Source: Aeriscardovia sp. (GTDB lineage: Bacteria; Actinomycetota; Actinomycetes; Actinomycetales; Bifidobacteriaceae). Taken from it: DNA of 64,000 nt. A model generated the notes under the pieces. The model was not told the origin of the DNA. It did no database searches and saw nothing but the letters and a program-made list of their open reading frames with translations. Each line of letters begins with the position of its first letter. Positions within the stretch are counted from its first letter, which is position 1. Positions 8,893 through 17,400 of this stretch are shown in pieces. The DNA lies in contig JAGCPN010000001.1 of assembly GCA_017965665.1 (NCBI GenBank), positions 62,001 to 126,000 of the forward strand, given 5' to 3'. The translations under genes were made by a program, and so were the position numbers.

Positions 8893-9897
8893 GTGACACA
8901 AGATTGTGATACGCCCTACGAGATGCTCTCCTCCAACGCCGCGCGCAAGCTCGTGCTGGTGTCGGGGAGATCGTACCCTGATTTGGCCAGGGATATAGCC
9001 TCCTACCTCGGAATAGACGTCCTTAAAACCACCCTTTACGACTTTGCAAACGGGGAAATCTACTGCCGCTACACCCAGTCGGTGCGCGGGACAGACGCTT
9101 TCGTCTTCCAGACCCACTGCCAGCCCATAAACAAGTGGATCATGGAGCAGCTGATTATGATAGACGCCCTCAAGAGGGCGTCGGTGAACTCCATCACCGC
9201 CGTAATTCCGTTCCTCGGCTACTCCAGACAGGACAAAAAGCACCTCGGGCGCGAACCGATAAGCTGCAAGCTCGTCATGGACATCCTCACCGCCGCCGGC
9301 GTGGACAGGGTGATGTCTGTGGACCTGCACACGGCTCAGATTCAGGGCTTCTTCAACGGGCCGGTGGACCACCTGCAGGCTATGCCCACCCTCGTCTCCT
9401 ACATCAAAGAGAGCATGAAAGGGCGCGACCTTGCCATAGTCTCCCCCGATGCGGGCAGAATCAAAGTCTCCGAACAGTGGTCCAACCGCCTCGGCGGCGT
9501 CCCCCTCGTCTTCCTTCACAAGACCCGCGACGTCACCCGCCCCAACGTCACCGTCTCCAAGGAAGTGGTGGGGAACGTGGCCGGCAAAGACTGCGTGATA
9601 GTCGACGACATCATCGATACGGGGGGCACTATCATAGGCGCCACCCACGCCCTCCAGGACGCAGGCGCCAAGAGCGTCACGCTGGTCGCCACCCACGCCC
9701 TTTTGAACGGGAACGCCAGCGAGGCCCTCGCCTCGTGCGGAGCGAGGGAAGTGGTGGTTACAGACACCGTCCCCGTGCCGGAGGAGAAGAGGTTTAAGAA
9801 CCTGACTGTCCTGTCCATCGCCCCGGTCCTCGCCAAAGCCATAAAGGCGGTGTTCGAGCACACCAGCGTGGCCGGCATTTTTGAAGACGGGGCCTGA
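8893..9897 (+). CDS. prs: Ribose-phosphate pyrophosphokinase
   Basis: A 334-residue PRPP synthetase that transfers pyrophosphate from ATP to ribose 5-phosphate, feeding purine, pyrimidine, His, Trp and NAD synthesis. Visible motifs are the ribose-phosphate/ATP region GYSRQDKKHLGRE, the metal-binding MSVDLHTAQIQGFF and the PRPP loop VIVDDIIDTGGTI. The start is GTG at 8893 with no Shine-Dalgarno; TAATTT lies six bases upstream, compatible with a leaderless message. ATG at 8923 is the alternative. It precedes tRNA-Gln and glmU. Confidence 0.95.
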   Translation: MTQDCDTPYEMLSSNAARKLVLVSGRSYPDLARDIASYLGIDVLKTTLYDFANGEIYCRYTQSVRGTDAFVFQTHCQPINKWIMEQLIMIDALKRASVNSITAVIPFLGYSRQDKKHLGREPISCKLVMDILTAAGVDRVMSVDLHTAQIQGFFNGPVDHLQAMPTLVSYIKESMKGRDLAIVSPDAGRIKVSEQWSNRLGGVPLVFLHKTRDVTRPNVTVSKEVVGNVAGKDCVIVDDIIDTGGTIIGATHALQDAGAKSVTLVATHALLNGNASEALASCGAREVVVTDTVPVPEEKRFKNLTVLSIAPVLAKAIKAVFEHTSVAGIFEDGA

Positions 9898-9927
9898 AGG
9901 CAAGTTTATTTTTGGCCGGTTTGATTT

Positions 9928-9933
9928 TATAAT
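9928..9933 (+). promoter_or_regulatory. Probable -10 box of the tRNA-Gln promoter
   Basis: A perfect TATAAT hexamer lies 13 bases upstream of the mature tRNA-Gln, which would put transcription a few bases before the tRNA. The -35 region is poor (TTTATT or TTGGCC are the nearest candidates). Confidence 0.5.
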
Positions 9934-9946
9934 TGTACGGTGGTAT

Positions 9947-10017
9947 TCCCCCATGGTGTAATGGCAGCACACGGGTCTTTGGAACCCTTAGTTTTGGTTC
10001 GAATCCAGATGGGGGAA
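9947..10017 (+). tRNA. tRNA-Gln (anticodon TTG)
   Basis: The cloverleaf can be drawn from the sequence. Acceptor arms TCCCCCA and TGGGGGA pair over seven bases. The anticodon loop CTTTGGA gives anticodon TTG, reading CAA. The T loop is TTCGAAT. No CCA is encoded after the discriminator. The anticodon stem pairs GGGT with ACCC and has one mismatch at its base. Confidence 0.93.
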
Positions 10018-10022
10018 CTTGG

Positions 10023-10042
10023 CGGGCTCAGGCCCGTTTTTT
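10023..10042 (+). terminator. Rho-independent terminator after tRNA-Gln
   Basis: CGGGC, a TCAG loop region and GCCCG form a short GC-rich hairpin followed at once by six T residues. It lies just after the tRNA and before glmU. Confidence 0.8.
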
Positions 10043-10107
10043 GCGTCTTTTTGCGCTCGCTTTAACCTCCCTTTAGTATTCTTCAGTAAACCGGATCTGG
10101 AGGCAGA

Positions 10108-10947
10108 GTGGATTTAGTGTGCGTGATTCTCGCCGCGGGAAAGGGCGTCAGAATGGCGTCCCCCGTGCCCAAACCCCTGGTAAAGTTCGAGGGGAAAAGT
10201 TTTCTTGAAAGGGCCATTTTAGCCGCACAGGGCGTGGGGCCGGATGAAGTGTGCGTAGTAGTGCGCTTTGAGAGGGAGAAAGTGGAAAGGGAGGCCAGGA
10301 GGGTTTTGCCCTCCTGCGTTTTTGCCCTTCAAGACGATGTGCCCGGGACGGGACGGGCGATGGAGTGCGCCTTGGACACGCTTAAAGCGGATCTTGGACC
10401 CACTTCCACCATCCTCGCCATGGCATCCGACATCCCCCTCCTCTCTTCCTCCATCCTCTCCAACCTGCTTTTAGCCCATAAAAAGTCCAAAGCGGCGGCG
10501 ACGGTCCTCGCCGCCAGAGTGGACGATCCCTTCGGGTACGGCAGGATCATCCTCTCACCCTCCGGAGAAGTGGAAAAACTGGTGGAAGAAAAAGACGCTT
10601 CGCCCGAAGAAAAGAAGGTGAGGCTGGTAAACACGTCGGTGTACGCCTTTCAGGCCGCCGCACTGGAAAAGGCGGCGGGGCGAGCGGGGCGGGGCAACGC
10701 GCAGGGGGAGGTGTACCTTACCGACCTTCTCATGCTCTGCAGGGAGAGCGGGAAGGTAGAATCTTTCGCCTGCCAAGATCCTCTGCTTTTGCGGGGCGTA
10801 AACAGCCCTTCGCAGCTTTTGGCGCTGCAAAAGGACTGGAACGGTAGGAAGGCGGAAGAGGCAGAAAGAATAGAATATAGGAAGGCGCCCGGCCCGGATG
10901 ACGAGCAGAAGGGCCGGCTTGCAAGAAGTAAGGAGGTTGGGCTTTGA
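10108..10947 (+). CDS. UDP-GlcNAc pyrophosphorylase domain protein (GlmU N-terminal half only)
   Basis: A 279-residue nucleotidyltransferase with the sugar-nucleotide signature ILAAGKGVRM near its start, the PKPLVKFEGKSFL segment and QDDVPGTGRAMECAL, matching the N-terminal uridylyltransferase half of GlmU. Typical bifunctional GlmU proteins exceed 450 residues and end in a left-handed beta helix that acetylates glucosamine 1-phosphate. Here the gene stops after the first domain, and its tail is a charged helical extension. Start is GTG with GGAGG upstream. Position beside prs and tRNA-Gln matches glmU in relatives. The acetylation step must be done elsewhere, or this enzyme uses another sugar phosphate. 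Confidence 0.8.
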   Translation: MDLVCVILAAGKGVRMASPVPKPLVKFEGKSFLERAILAAQGVGPDEVCVVVRFEREKVEREARRVLPSCVFALQDDVPGTGRAMECALDTLKADLGPTSTILAMASDIPLLSSSILSNLLLAHKKSKAAATVLAARVDDPFGYGRIILSPSGEVEKLVEEKDASPEEKKVRLVNTSVYAFQAAALEKAAGRAGRGNAQGEVYLTDLLMLCRESGKVESFACQDPLLLRGVNSPSQLLALQKDWNGRKAEEAERIEYRKAPGPDDEQKGRLARSKEVGL

Positions 10948-11618
10948 TTGACACTATCTTTTTGATTCGGCACGGCCAGACGGATTGGAACGTGACGGGG
11001 CGCATCCAGGGCAACCCCCCATTGAACCGAGTGGGGCTTTGGCAGGCCAGGCAGAGCGCCGCGGCCCTGACCAGGCGCTACAGGCCGGATTCAAAGTCCC
11101 TGGTAGTGTGCTCCGGGCTGATTCGCTCCTGCCAGACCGCCCACATCTTCGCCGACCCCCTGGGCCTGAAAGTGGAAACGGACCCCAGGCTGATGGAGAG
11201 GAAGTTCGGGGAGTGGGAGGGCCGCCTCAGATCCGAACTCGAAGCGGCCTACCCCGAAGACATGGCGGGATGGATCAAAGGGCTGGGGACCGAGCTCAAG
11301 TACGGGGTGGAGCCTCATGAAGAAGTGGCCAAAAGGACGGGCGAGGCCGTCCTGGAGTGGGCCGACACTCCCGGCTACAACAAGCTCTTCATCTTTTCCC
11401 ACGGCACCTGCATCAACGACTGCATTCGCTTCCTCTTCTCAAAAGGCAGGAACGTCAGCTTCCTGGAGGGCCCTGCCCTCCTTGACATGGACAACGCCTT
11501 TTGGTCCAGGTTTGAGCGCGAGGAATCCAGGTGGGCGATGAAGTCCTTCAACGAAGGCCCGTGCGTGGCCTACAAGTGCGACTGGGACGCGGGAGGAGAG
11601 AACGGCAAAGAAGAATAA
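10944..11618 (+). CDS. Histidine phosphatase family (phosphoglycerate-mutase-like) protein
   Basis: A 224-residue member of the branch-1 histidine phosphatases. The phosphohistidine motif LIRHGQTDWN is at the N-terminus, an ERKFGEWEG block follows, and the second catalytic histidine lies in FSHGTCIND. Such proteins are phosphatases or mutases of small phosphometabolites; the substrate cannot be told. The start is TTG at 10944, overlapping the previous stop, with AGGAGG at 10931-10936. It is cotranscribed with the GlmU-like gene. Confidence 0.88.
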   Translation: MIDTIFLIRHGQTDWNVTGRIQGNPPLNRVGLWQARQSAAALTRRYRPDSKSLVVCSGLIRSCQTAHIFADPLGLKVETDPRLMERKFGEWEGRLRSELEAAYPEDMAGWIKGLGTELKYGVEPHEEVAKRTGEAVLEWADTPGYNKLFIFSHGTCINDCIRFLFSKGRNVSFLEGPALLDMDNAFWSRFEREESRWAMKSFNEGPCVAYKCDWDAGGENGKEE

Positions 11619-12651
11619 GTCCGACGGCAGGGGCCGCTGGAGGAATTTCTTTAAAAACATTTCTTTTGCCCAGATCGCCGCATCCGGGCTGTCTGCGATA
11701 ACTGTTTTTTTTCTTACAGCCAAGATTGGCCTTGCGGGTTCCATCATAGGAGCTGCCCTGGCCTCTATTATTTCCACCATTTCAAGCCAGCTCTACAAAA
11801 ACGTCATCGACGAATCTTCCAAAAGAATTAAAGGGAAGCGCGATGACGGCGAAGAGGAAAAAGATCTGGGCAAAGAAGAAGAAGAAGAAAAGGGCAAAGG
11901 GGAAGAAAGCAAGAGGCCGGAGAGGAGATCTGTAAGCGCGCCGATATATCTCGAGCAAGACGATCTGCCTGCCCAGTTTTCCCCCCACCTCCCTCCGCGA
12001 GTTGCTGCGGTGCGGCCTCGGCATGCAAGGCCTGCAGGGAGGACGGTTTCCAGCTCTTCTACCGTAGTGCCTTCTTCTCCCACAGCTCCTGTAAAGAGCT
12101 TTAAGAAAGAAAGAAGAAAAACAAAAAAGAAAGTTATAGCGGTATCTATCATCTCTTCCCTCCTTACGCTCGTAGTGGTGTGTGGAATCATACTTTTTGT
12201 TACCGGCGGAAAGGGGACGGACCTGTTCATAAGGGACGCCGTAAACAAGTCGAAGAGCATTAAAGAGGATGCTCAAAAGCTTACAAACCAGGCCGAAGAA
12301 AAAAGCGCGCCGTCTTCGGATTCTTCTTCTGCCTCCTCCCTCCCCTCTTCTTCTTCCTCTTCTTATTCTCCTTCGCAGACTCTTAGCCCGCCAGCTTCTT
12401 CTGCTCAACCTAAGACCGAAGGAGAGCCAAGCCCATCCACGCCCTCTCCTTCCCCTTCCCCATCTCAAAACGGGGAAAAGAAGGAAGAAAATCAGCCCTC
12501 CTCTAAGGCTCCTTTGACTTCTGATTCTCAGGAAGGGTCGGAAAACGGAAATAACAAAAATAACAAGGAGAAGAAGGACTCTTCGGCCCCAGGTTCCGCC
12601 CCTGACGCTTCAGCCTCAAATGGAGCGGATCAAAACGCTAAGAAAAATTGA
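11602..12651 (+). CDS. Two-TM protein with Ser/Pro-rich tail; apparent ACG start
   Basis: An open frame of 350 codons that has no ATG, GTG or TTG before 12010, although it is clearly coding from about 11600. An excellent ribosome binding site (GGGAGGAG, 11591-11598) stands just before ACG at 11602, and ACG-GCA-AAG-AAG-AAT would read M-A-K-K-N as in a typical basic head. The first membrane segment spans about residues 22-60 (IAASGLSAITVFFL, then IIGAALASIISTI), followed by a charged linker, a second TM (VIAVSIISSLLTLVVVCGII) and a ~130-residue Ser/Pro/Lys-rich tail that probably faces outside. Starting at GTG 12010 would drop the first membrane region. Function unknown. Confidence 0.6.
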   Translation, partial: TAKKNKSDGRGRWRNFFKNISFAQIAASGLSAITVFFLTAKIGLAGSIIGAALASIISTISSQLYKNVIDESSKRIKGKRDDGEEEKDLGKEEEEEKGKGEESKRPERRSVSAPIYLEQDDLPAQFSPHLPPRVAAVRPRHARPAGRTVSSSSTVVPSSPTAPVKSFKKERRKTKKKVIAVSIISSLLTLVVVCGIILFVTGGKGTDLFIRDAVNKSKSIKEDAQKLTNQAEEKSAPSSDSSSASSLPSSSSSSYSPSQTLSPPASSAQPKTEGEPSPSTPSPSPSPSQNGEKKEENQPSSKAPLTSDSQEGSENGNNKNNKEKKDSSAPGSAPDASASNGADQNAKKN

Positions 12652-12693
12652 TGCAACGCGAATACAACCTGGTTTTAGCTGAGGAGGTTTGTT

Positions 12694-13578
12694 TTGGATT
12701 TTTGGATGGAAAAACTGTTTACCGGTTTGACGGATGGAAGCGAACTGGGAATCGATACGCCCGGAATTCAAATTGCCCACACCGTATGTGATTACTGCGG
12801 CAAAGAAGTTATAGGGGTGTGGGATGATCACATAAAATCAAGCCGGGGCTTACCTTATCAGGGATGGGTTGCAAGGACACCCAGATCCGGTAGTAAGAAT
12901 AATCGGTATCCCTATAAAGCACGTACCATCGCTGAGATCAAAGACCACTACGGCATTGGCGAAAAAGAGTGGTTCACCGAAGAAAATAATTTGCTAAACG
13001 TCTGCGGCAAGGTCCATATCCTTGTTTTTAAAGGCGGAAAGTGGAACCTGAGAACAGATTTGTCATACGAAAGCCCCGCTGCTACCAGGATTTTATGCAA
13101 CAACTGCTTTGAGAAGGCAAACAACTGCCGCGTAGCAATTATGGGAACGGATGGCCTCATGTACTCTGTTTCGGCAATGGCGGACAAGGGAGAAACTATT
13201 GAAGAAAACGACGGAAAAGTCACAGTAAAGTTGTGGGGATATGACAAGCCCTTGCAAATGGAGGGGGCTGTCATAGGAGCCCGTATTGCCCCCTTCAATA
13301 TCGCGTTGGGCGGATGGAAAGTCAGCGCAAGCGGAAAAATCACAGGAGTTCCTGATTTAAAGTGGGAGGCTGAAGAACACCTCTTTAGCTGCCGCTACTC
13401 CGGCACTTTTGGACTGTCGGGAGAAATCCGCGAGTATGAGGCCTGTGCGCGCGTGACTGAAAATATGGATGAATTTAAAGAAGAATTCAAACAGCACTGC
13501 GAAGAAAAAGATTACATGATCCTGCGCAAAGAGGCGATATCCGAACAGACGCTTAAGGAACTTGAGTCCCTCAAATAG
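12694..13578 (+). CDS. Unrecognised protein with two CxxC pairs
   Basis: A 294-residue protein I do not recognise. Two cysteine pairs, CDYC near residue 32 and CNNC near residue 134, could hold one zinc ion as a split zinc ribbon. The rest is mixed alpha/beta with no signal peptide or membrane segment. The start is TTG at 12694 with GAGGAGG at 12681-12687. The gene is less GC-rich than its neighbours, which may mark an acquired gene. It lies between the two-TM protein gene and tRNA-Ala. Confidence 0.7.
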   Translation: MDFWMEKLFTGLTDGSELGIDTPGIQIAHTVCDYCGKEVIGVWDDHIKSSRGLPYQGWVARTPRSGSKNNRYPYKARTIAEIKDHYGIGEKEWFTEENNLLNVCGKVHILVFKGGKWNLRTDLSYESPAATRILCNNCFEKANNCRVAIMGTDGLMYSVSAMADKGETIEENDGKVTVKLWGYDKPLQMEGAVIGARIAPFNIALGGWKVSASGKITGVPDLKWEAEEHLFSCRYSGTFGLSGEIREYEACARVTENMDEFKEEFKQHCEEKDYMILRKEAISEQTLKELESLK

Positions 13579-13593
13579 AGATAAGTACGGGGA

Positions 13594-13621
13594 TTGAATT
13601 ATTTTAATTTACCTGTATACT
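13594..13621 (+). promoter_or_regulatory. Promoter of tRNA-Ala
   Basis: TTGAAT (13594-13599) and TATACT (13616-13621) are separated by 16 bases and precede the tRNA by 28 bases, a good vegetative sigma-factor promoter. Confidence 0.7.
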
Positions 13622-13649
13622 CTTTAGAGGAAACTTCGGTTTCTCAGTT

Positions 13650-13722
13650 GGGGCTATAGCGCAGCTGGTAGCGCATCTCCATGGCATGGAGAGGGTCGCC
13701 GGTTCGAATCCGGCTAGCTCCA
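13650..13722 (+). tRNA. tRNA-Ala (anticodon GGC)
   Basis: A complete cloverleaf of 73 bases: acceptor GGGGCTA pairs with TAGCTCC, the anticodon stem TCTCC/GGAGA encloses ATGGCAT with anticodon GGC (reads GCC), and the T arm GCCGG-TTCGAAT-CCGGC is perfect. No encoded CCA. A run of T residues follows directly at 13724. Confidence 0.96.
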
Positions 13723-13801
13723 CTTTTTTTATGCCCCGGCGGCCTGCGCAACTCCAAAAGGTAGAATCTAATTGAGAAAGTCGTGCGGCGTTGGAGGACA
13801 G

Positions 13802-14680
13802 ATGAGGGTCGCTAGGGTGGCGAAGTTTGCTGTGGCAATAGCTTTGATGTGCTCCATGTGCCTTTTGGCGGCCTGTGGAAACGGGATGCAGAACGCTGCA
13901 GAATCCACCGGGCCCACGGTCACGATCGGAATCTCTACAGACCTGCCCTATCTCAGCCTTCAGGAGGGGAACAAATATTCGGGCTTCGACGTAGATGTGG
14001 CCGAATACGTGGCCCAGCAGCTGGGCTACTCCTATAAGCAGATAATCTGGAAACAGGTCCCTCCCAGCGAGAGGGTTCAGGATCTGAATGACGGCGTGGT
14101 GGGCATGATTATAGGGGACTTCCCGATAACGGCCCAAAACAAGCAGGAGGTCGACTTTGCCGGGCCTTACCTCGTGCAGGGCCAAAAGCTCCTTGTCAAC
14201 GCCAAAGACAATTCGATAACCTCCCCGGCGGATCTGGCGGGAAAGAGCGTGTGCGTGACGAGCGGATCTCCCGCCGAGCAGGTGCTCAAAAACGCCCTGG
14301 GCTCTTCCGCTTCCATCCGCGCTCTGCCTTCGGCGCCCCAGTGCGTAACCGAGCTTCTTGACGGGAGCGTGGAGGCTGTGAGCGCCGGAGGAGTGATGCT
14401 GAGCACCCTGAACAAATTCAAGGGAGGCGGCTACCTCAAAATCGTAGGCAGCCGGTTCGCCACTGAGTACATGGGGATAGCGGTTAAGAAGAATTCTCCG
14501 GGCCTCGTGTACCAAATGAACAAGGACATAAAGTTGATGATGACTTCCGGCGTCTGGGAGCGGGATTTGAAGGCCACGGTGGGGCAGAGCGGGTATGAAG
14601 TGACGTCCTACAACATGCCTTCCTCCCTTTCCGCCCAGGACAGCCAGGAGACGGCAAGCGAAGGGACAGGAAAAGAATGA
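13802..14680 (+). CDS. Amino-acid ABC transporter substrate-binding lipoprotein
   Basis: A 292-residue family 3 extracellular solute-binding protein. A signal peptide ending in the lipobox LLAAC anchors it to the membrane by lipid. The mature part carries SBP_bac_3 features such as VTIGISTDLPYLSLQEGNKYSGFDVDVAEYVAQQLG and VDFAGPYLVQGQKLLV, typical of polar or charged amino-acid binders. I chose ATG 13802, which has GGAGG 5-6 bases upstream, over TTG 13772. No permease or ATPase is adjacent, so it must use components encoded elsewhere. Its stop overlaps the leuS start. Confidence 0.9.
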   Translation: MRVARVAKFAVAIALMCSMCLLAACGNGMQNAAESTGPTVTIGISTDLPYLSLQEGNKYSGFDVDVAEYVAQQLGYSYKQIIWKQVPPSERVQDLNDGVVGMIIGDFPITAQNKQEVDFAGPYLVQGQKLLVNAKDNSITSPADLAGKSVCVTSGSPAEQVLKNALGSSASIRALPSAPQCVTELLDGSVEAVSAGGVMLSTLNKFKGGGYLKIVGSRFATEYMGIAVKKNSPGLVYQMNKDIKLMMTSGVWERDLKATVGQSGYEVTSYNMPSSLSAQDSQETASEGTGKE

Positions 14681-17400
14681 TCGAAGCGCCCTCTTGGAGA
14701 TATACCCCGGCCCTGGCCGAAAAGATAGAGCTAAAGTGGCAAAAAAGGTGGGCCGAAGAAGGGTGCTTCTACGCGGCCAATGTGGAAGGACCCCTCACCG
14801 ACGGGCAGGGGCGCCACGCCGACGGAAGGAAGCCTTACACCGTCCTGGATATGTTCCCCTTCCCTTCCGGCAAGGGCCTCCACGTGGGCCATCCTCTGGG
14901 CTACATAGCCACTGACTTCGTCTCCCGCTTCAAGCGCATGCAGGGCTACAACGTGCTCCACGCACTGGGTTTTGACGCCTTCGGGCTTCCGGCGGAGCAG
15001 TTTGCGATAGCCACGGGGCAACATCCCCGGAAAACTACCGAAGAAAACATCGCCAACATGCGCCGCCAGCTCTCCCGCCTGGGGCTGGGATTTGACCCCA
15101 GAAGGAGCTTTGCCACTACCGATCCCGAGTACATGAAGTGGACCCAGTGGATCTTTGCCAGGCTCTACTCATCCTGGTATGACCCCGAGTTTTCCCGCCC
15201 TGACGGCGGGAGAGGATGCGCCAGGCCGATCGAGGATCTGATCTTGCAGTTTGAGAGCGGGGAAAGGCGGAGCAAAAAACCCTGGGAAAAGATGAGCGAG
15301 AGGGAAAAGAGCGGGGTTTTGAACTCTTTCCGCCTCGCCTATATCTCCGATTCCTTTGTGAACTGGTGCCCGGGGCTGGGGACGGTTCTTGCAAATGAGG
15401 AAGTGACCCGGGAGGGGAAGAGTGAGAGGGGGAACTACCCCGTCTACAGGAAAAGGCTCAGGCAGTGGTCCATGCGGATCACGGCCTACGCCGACCGCCT
15501 GCTCGAGGATTTGGACGGCCTGGACTGGCCGGAGACCGTGAAGGCAATGCAGAGAAACTGGATAGGCAAATGCGAGGGCGTCAAAGCCCGCTTTGCCTGC
15601 CCGGGAGGAGACGCCGAGGTCTTCCTCCCCTCCCCCTCGCTGCTTTTCCACCCCTCCTTCCTCGTCGTCCCCTCTTCCATGGCTCCCTCCCTTCCTGAAG
15701 CGTGGCCGGAGGGATGCAGGAAAGAGTGGGAGGAAGGATCCCCTTCTCCCCGCCATCTTTTTGCCTCTTTCAAGGCCTCCCACCCCTATCCTCTGGCCCA
15801 CAGCATGGACGGGGTCTTTTCGGGCCTCTTTGCCGAAGTGGCGGGGGAGGCTGTCCCCGTCTTCATTTCCGACTACGTCTCAGAACCCCACCTGGGTTCG
15901 GAAGGCGAAGAGGATGCGAAGTTTGCCCGCATCCACTCCATAGATTCCTCCCCCTCCCCCGAAAGCCTCCCGACCGAAGAGGAGGCGGCGAAGTGGGCCG
16001 AAAAGGAGGGGATAGGGCAAAAAGAGCGAAGGTACCGTCTTCGCGACTGGCTCTTTTCCCGCCAGCGCTACTGGGGAGAGCCCTTCCCCATCGTCTATTC
16101 GGAAGACGGGGTGGAGCATCTTCTGCCCGATTCGGCCCTCCCGGTCCGCCTTCCCTCTCTTCCGGACTACAGGCCGGAAAGCTTCGAGCCTGAAGATTCT
16201 TCCTCCATGCCCCAGGCGCCCCTGTCCCGGAGCCGGGACTGGGTGGAAGTGGAGCTGGATCTCGGAGACGGCCCCAAAAAGTACAGGCGCGAGACCAACA
16301 CCATGCCCAACTGGGCCGGGAGCTGCTGGTACTACCTGCGCTACCTCTCTCCAAAAGACGACAGCCACTTTGTAAACCCCGAGGAGGACCGCTACTTTCT
16401 CTCCGCCTTCCACAACCCCTCTTCGGGCGCCCTGGGAGGGGTGGATCTGTACGTGGGAGGGGTGGAGCACGCGGTCCTGCACCTTCTCTACGCCAGGTTC
16501 TGGCACAAAGTCCTCTACGACCTCGGCTACCTCTCTTCCAGAGAGCCCTTCTTCAAGCTCTTCAACCAGGGCTACGTGCAGGCGTACGCCTACACCGACA
16601 GCCGCGGGCAGTACGTCCCGGCGGCAGGGGTGGAGAGCCGCTTCGAGGGAGGAAAGGAAGTTTTCTACTTCGAGGGCGAAAAGGTCAACAGGGAATTTGG
16701 AAAGATGGGCAAGAGCCTCAAGAACATGGTCACCCCCGACGAGATGTACGAGGCGTACGGGGCCGACACCTTCAGGGTTTATGAAATGAGCATGGGGCCC
16801 CTCTCGGAATCTCGCCCGTGGAACCTGAAAGACGTGTCGGGATCGCAAAGGTTCCTCCAGAGGCTCTGGAGGAACGTCATAGACGAGGAGACGGGAGAGG
16901 CGAAGGTATCTGAGGAGATGGACTCTGAGACCTCCAGGCTGTTAAATAAGACTATAGAGGGCGTCACTTTGGACATGGAGGAAATGAGACCCAACACCGC
17001 CATAGCCAAGCTCATAGTCTTAAACAACCGCCTCACATCCCTTCCCTCCACTCCGCGCGCCGCCGCCGAAGCCATGGTCAAAATGCTCTTCCCCATAGCC
17101 CCCCACATCTGCGAAGAGCTGTGGGAAAAACTGGGCCACGCTTCCACCCTCTCCTTCACCCCCTGGCCTGAAGCCGGAAAAGTGGAAGAAGAGGAGGTCA
17201 CGGCCGTAGTCCAGGTGGACGGAAAAGTCAGGTGCAGGCTGCAGGTTCCTCCCTCAATCGGCGCAGAGGATCTGGAAAAGCTCGCCCTCGATCAGGAGGC
17301 GGTAAGGCAGTGGCTGGGCGGAGAGGATCCCGCCAAGGTCATCTGCAGGCCGCCCAAGATAGTTTCACTTGTGAGCCGGAGTGGAAGAAAGGAGAAGTAA
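14677..17400 (+). CDS. leuS: Leucine-tRNA ligase with degenerate editing domain
   Basis: A 907-residue class I synthetase that charges tRNA-Leu. The HIGH-type signature is HVGH at 69-72 and the KMSKS loop is KMGKS at 676-680; anticodon-binding helices and the C-terminal domain follow. The connective CP1 domain is present in size (about residues 290-450) but I cannot find its usual proofreading motifs. The Thr-rich TTRPDT block is replaced by FLPSPSLLFHPS, and the region that should read GTGAVMAVPGHD with the key Asp reads HLGSEGEEDAKFA. Aminoacylation looks intact; post-transfer editing of mischarged tRNA-Leu looks lost or altered. Start ATG overlaps the preceding lipoprotein stop. Confidence 0.93.
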   Translation: MIEAPSWRYTPALAEKIELKWQKRWAEEGCFYAANVEGPLTDGQGRHADGRKPYTVLDMFPFPSGKGLHVGHPLGYIATDFVSRFKRMQGYNVLHALGFDAFGLPAEQFAIATGQHPRKTTEENIANMRRQLSRLGLGFDPRRSFATTDPEYMKWTQWIFARLYSSWYDPEFSRPDGGRGCARPIEDLILQFESGERRSKKPWEKMSEREKSGVLNSFRLAYISDSFVNWCPGLGTVLANEEVTREGKSERGNYPVYRKRLRQWSMRITAYADRLLEDLDGLDWPETVKAMQRNWIGKCEGVKARFACPGGDAEVFLPSPSLLFHPSFLVVPSSMAPSLPEAWPEGCRKEWEEGSPSPRHLFASFKASHPYPLAHSMDGVFSGLFAEVAGEAVPVFISDYVSEPHLGSEGEEDAKFARIHSIDSSPSPESLPTEEEAAKWAEKEGIGQKERRYRLRDWLFSRQRYWGEPFPIVYSEDGVEHLLPDSALPVRLPSLPDYRPESFEPEDSSSMPQAPLSRSRDWVEVELDLGDGPKKYRRETNTMPNWAGSCWYYLRYLSPKDDSHFVNPEEDRYFLSAFHNPSSGALGGVDLYVGGVEHAVLHLLYARFWHKVLYDLGYLSSREPFFKLFNQGYVQAYAYTDSRGQYVPAAGVESRFEGGKEVFYFEGEKVNREFGKMGKSLKNMVTPDEMYEAYGADTFRVYEMSMGPLSESRPWNLKDVSGSQRFLQRLWRNVIDEETGEAKVSEEMDSETSRLLNKTIEGVTLDMEEMRPNTAIAKLIVLNNRLTSLPSTPRAAAEAMVKMLFPIAPHICEELWEKLGHASTLSFTPWPEAGKVEEEEVTAVVQVDGKVRCRLQVPPSIGAEDLEKLALDQEAVRQWLGGEDPAKVICRPPKIVSLVSRSGRKEK

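Noticed and set aside
8491-9972. Long minus-strand open frame of ~490 codons opposite prs and nadD
   Set aside because: It mirrors two well-supported + strand genes, is rich in Gly/His/Val as expected from reverse reading of GC-rich codons, and has no recognisable domain.
13604-14515. Minus-strand frame reading ELAGFEPATLSMPWRCATSC
   Set aside because: That phrase is the familiar reverse translation of a tRNA gene (here tRNA-Ala); the rest is opposite a solute-binding protein gene.
15880-16848. Minus-strand open frame of ~320 codons opposite leuS
   Set aside because: Shadow of the leuS coding sequence; no motif, start signal or neighbour supports it.
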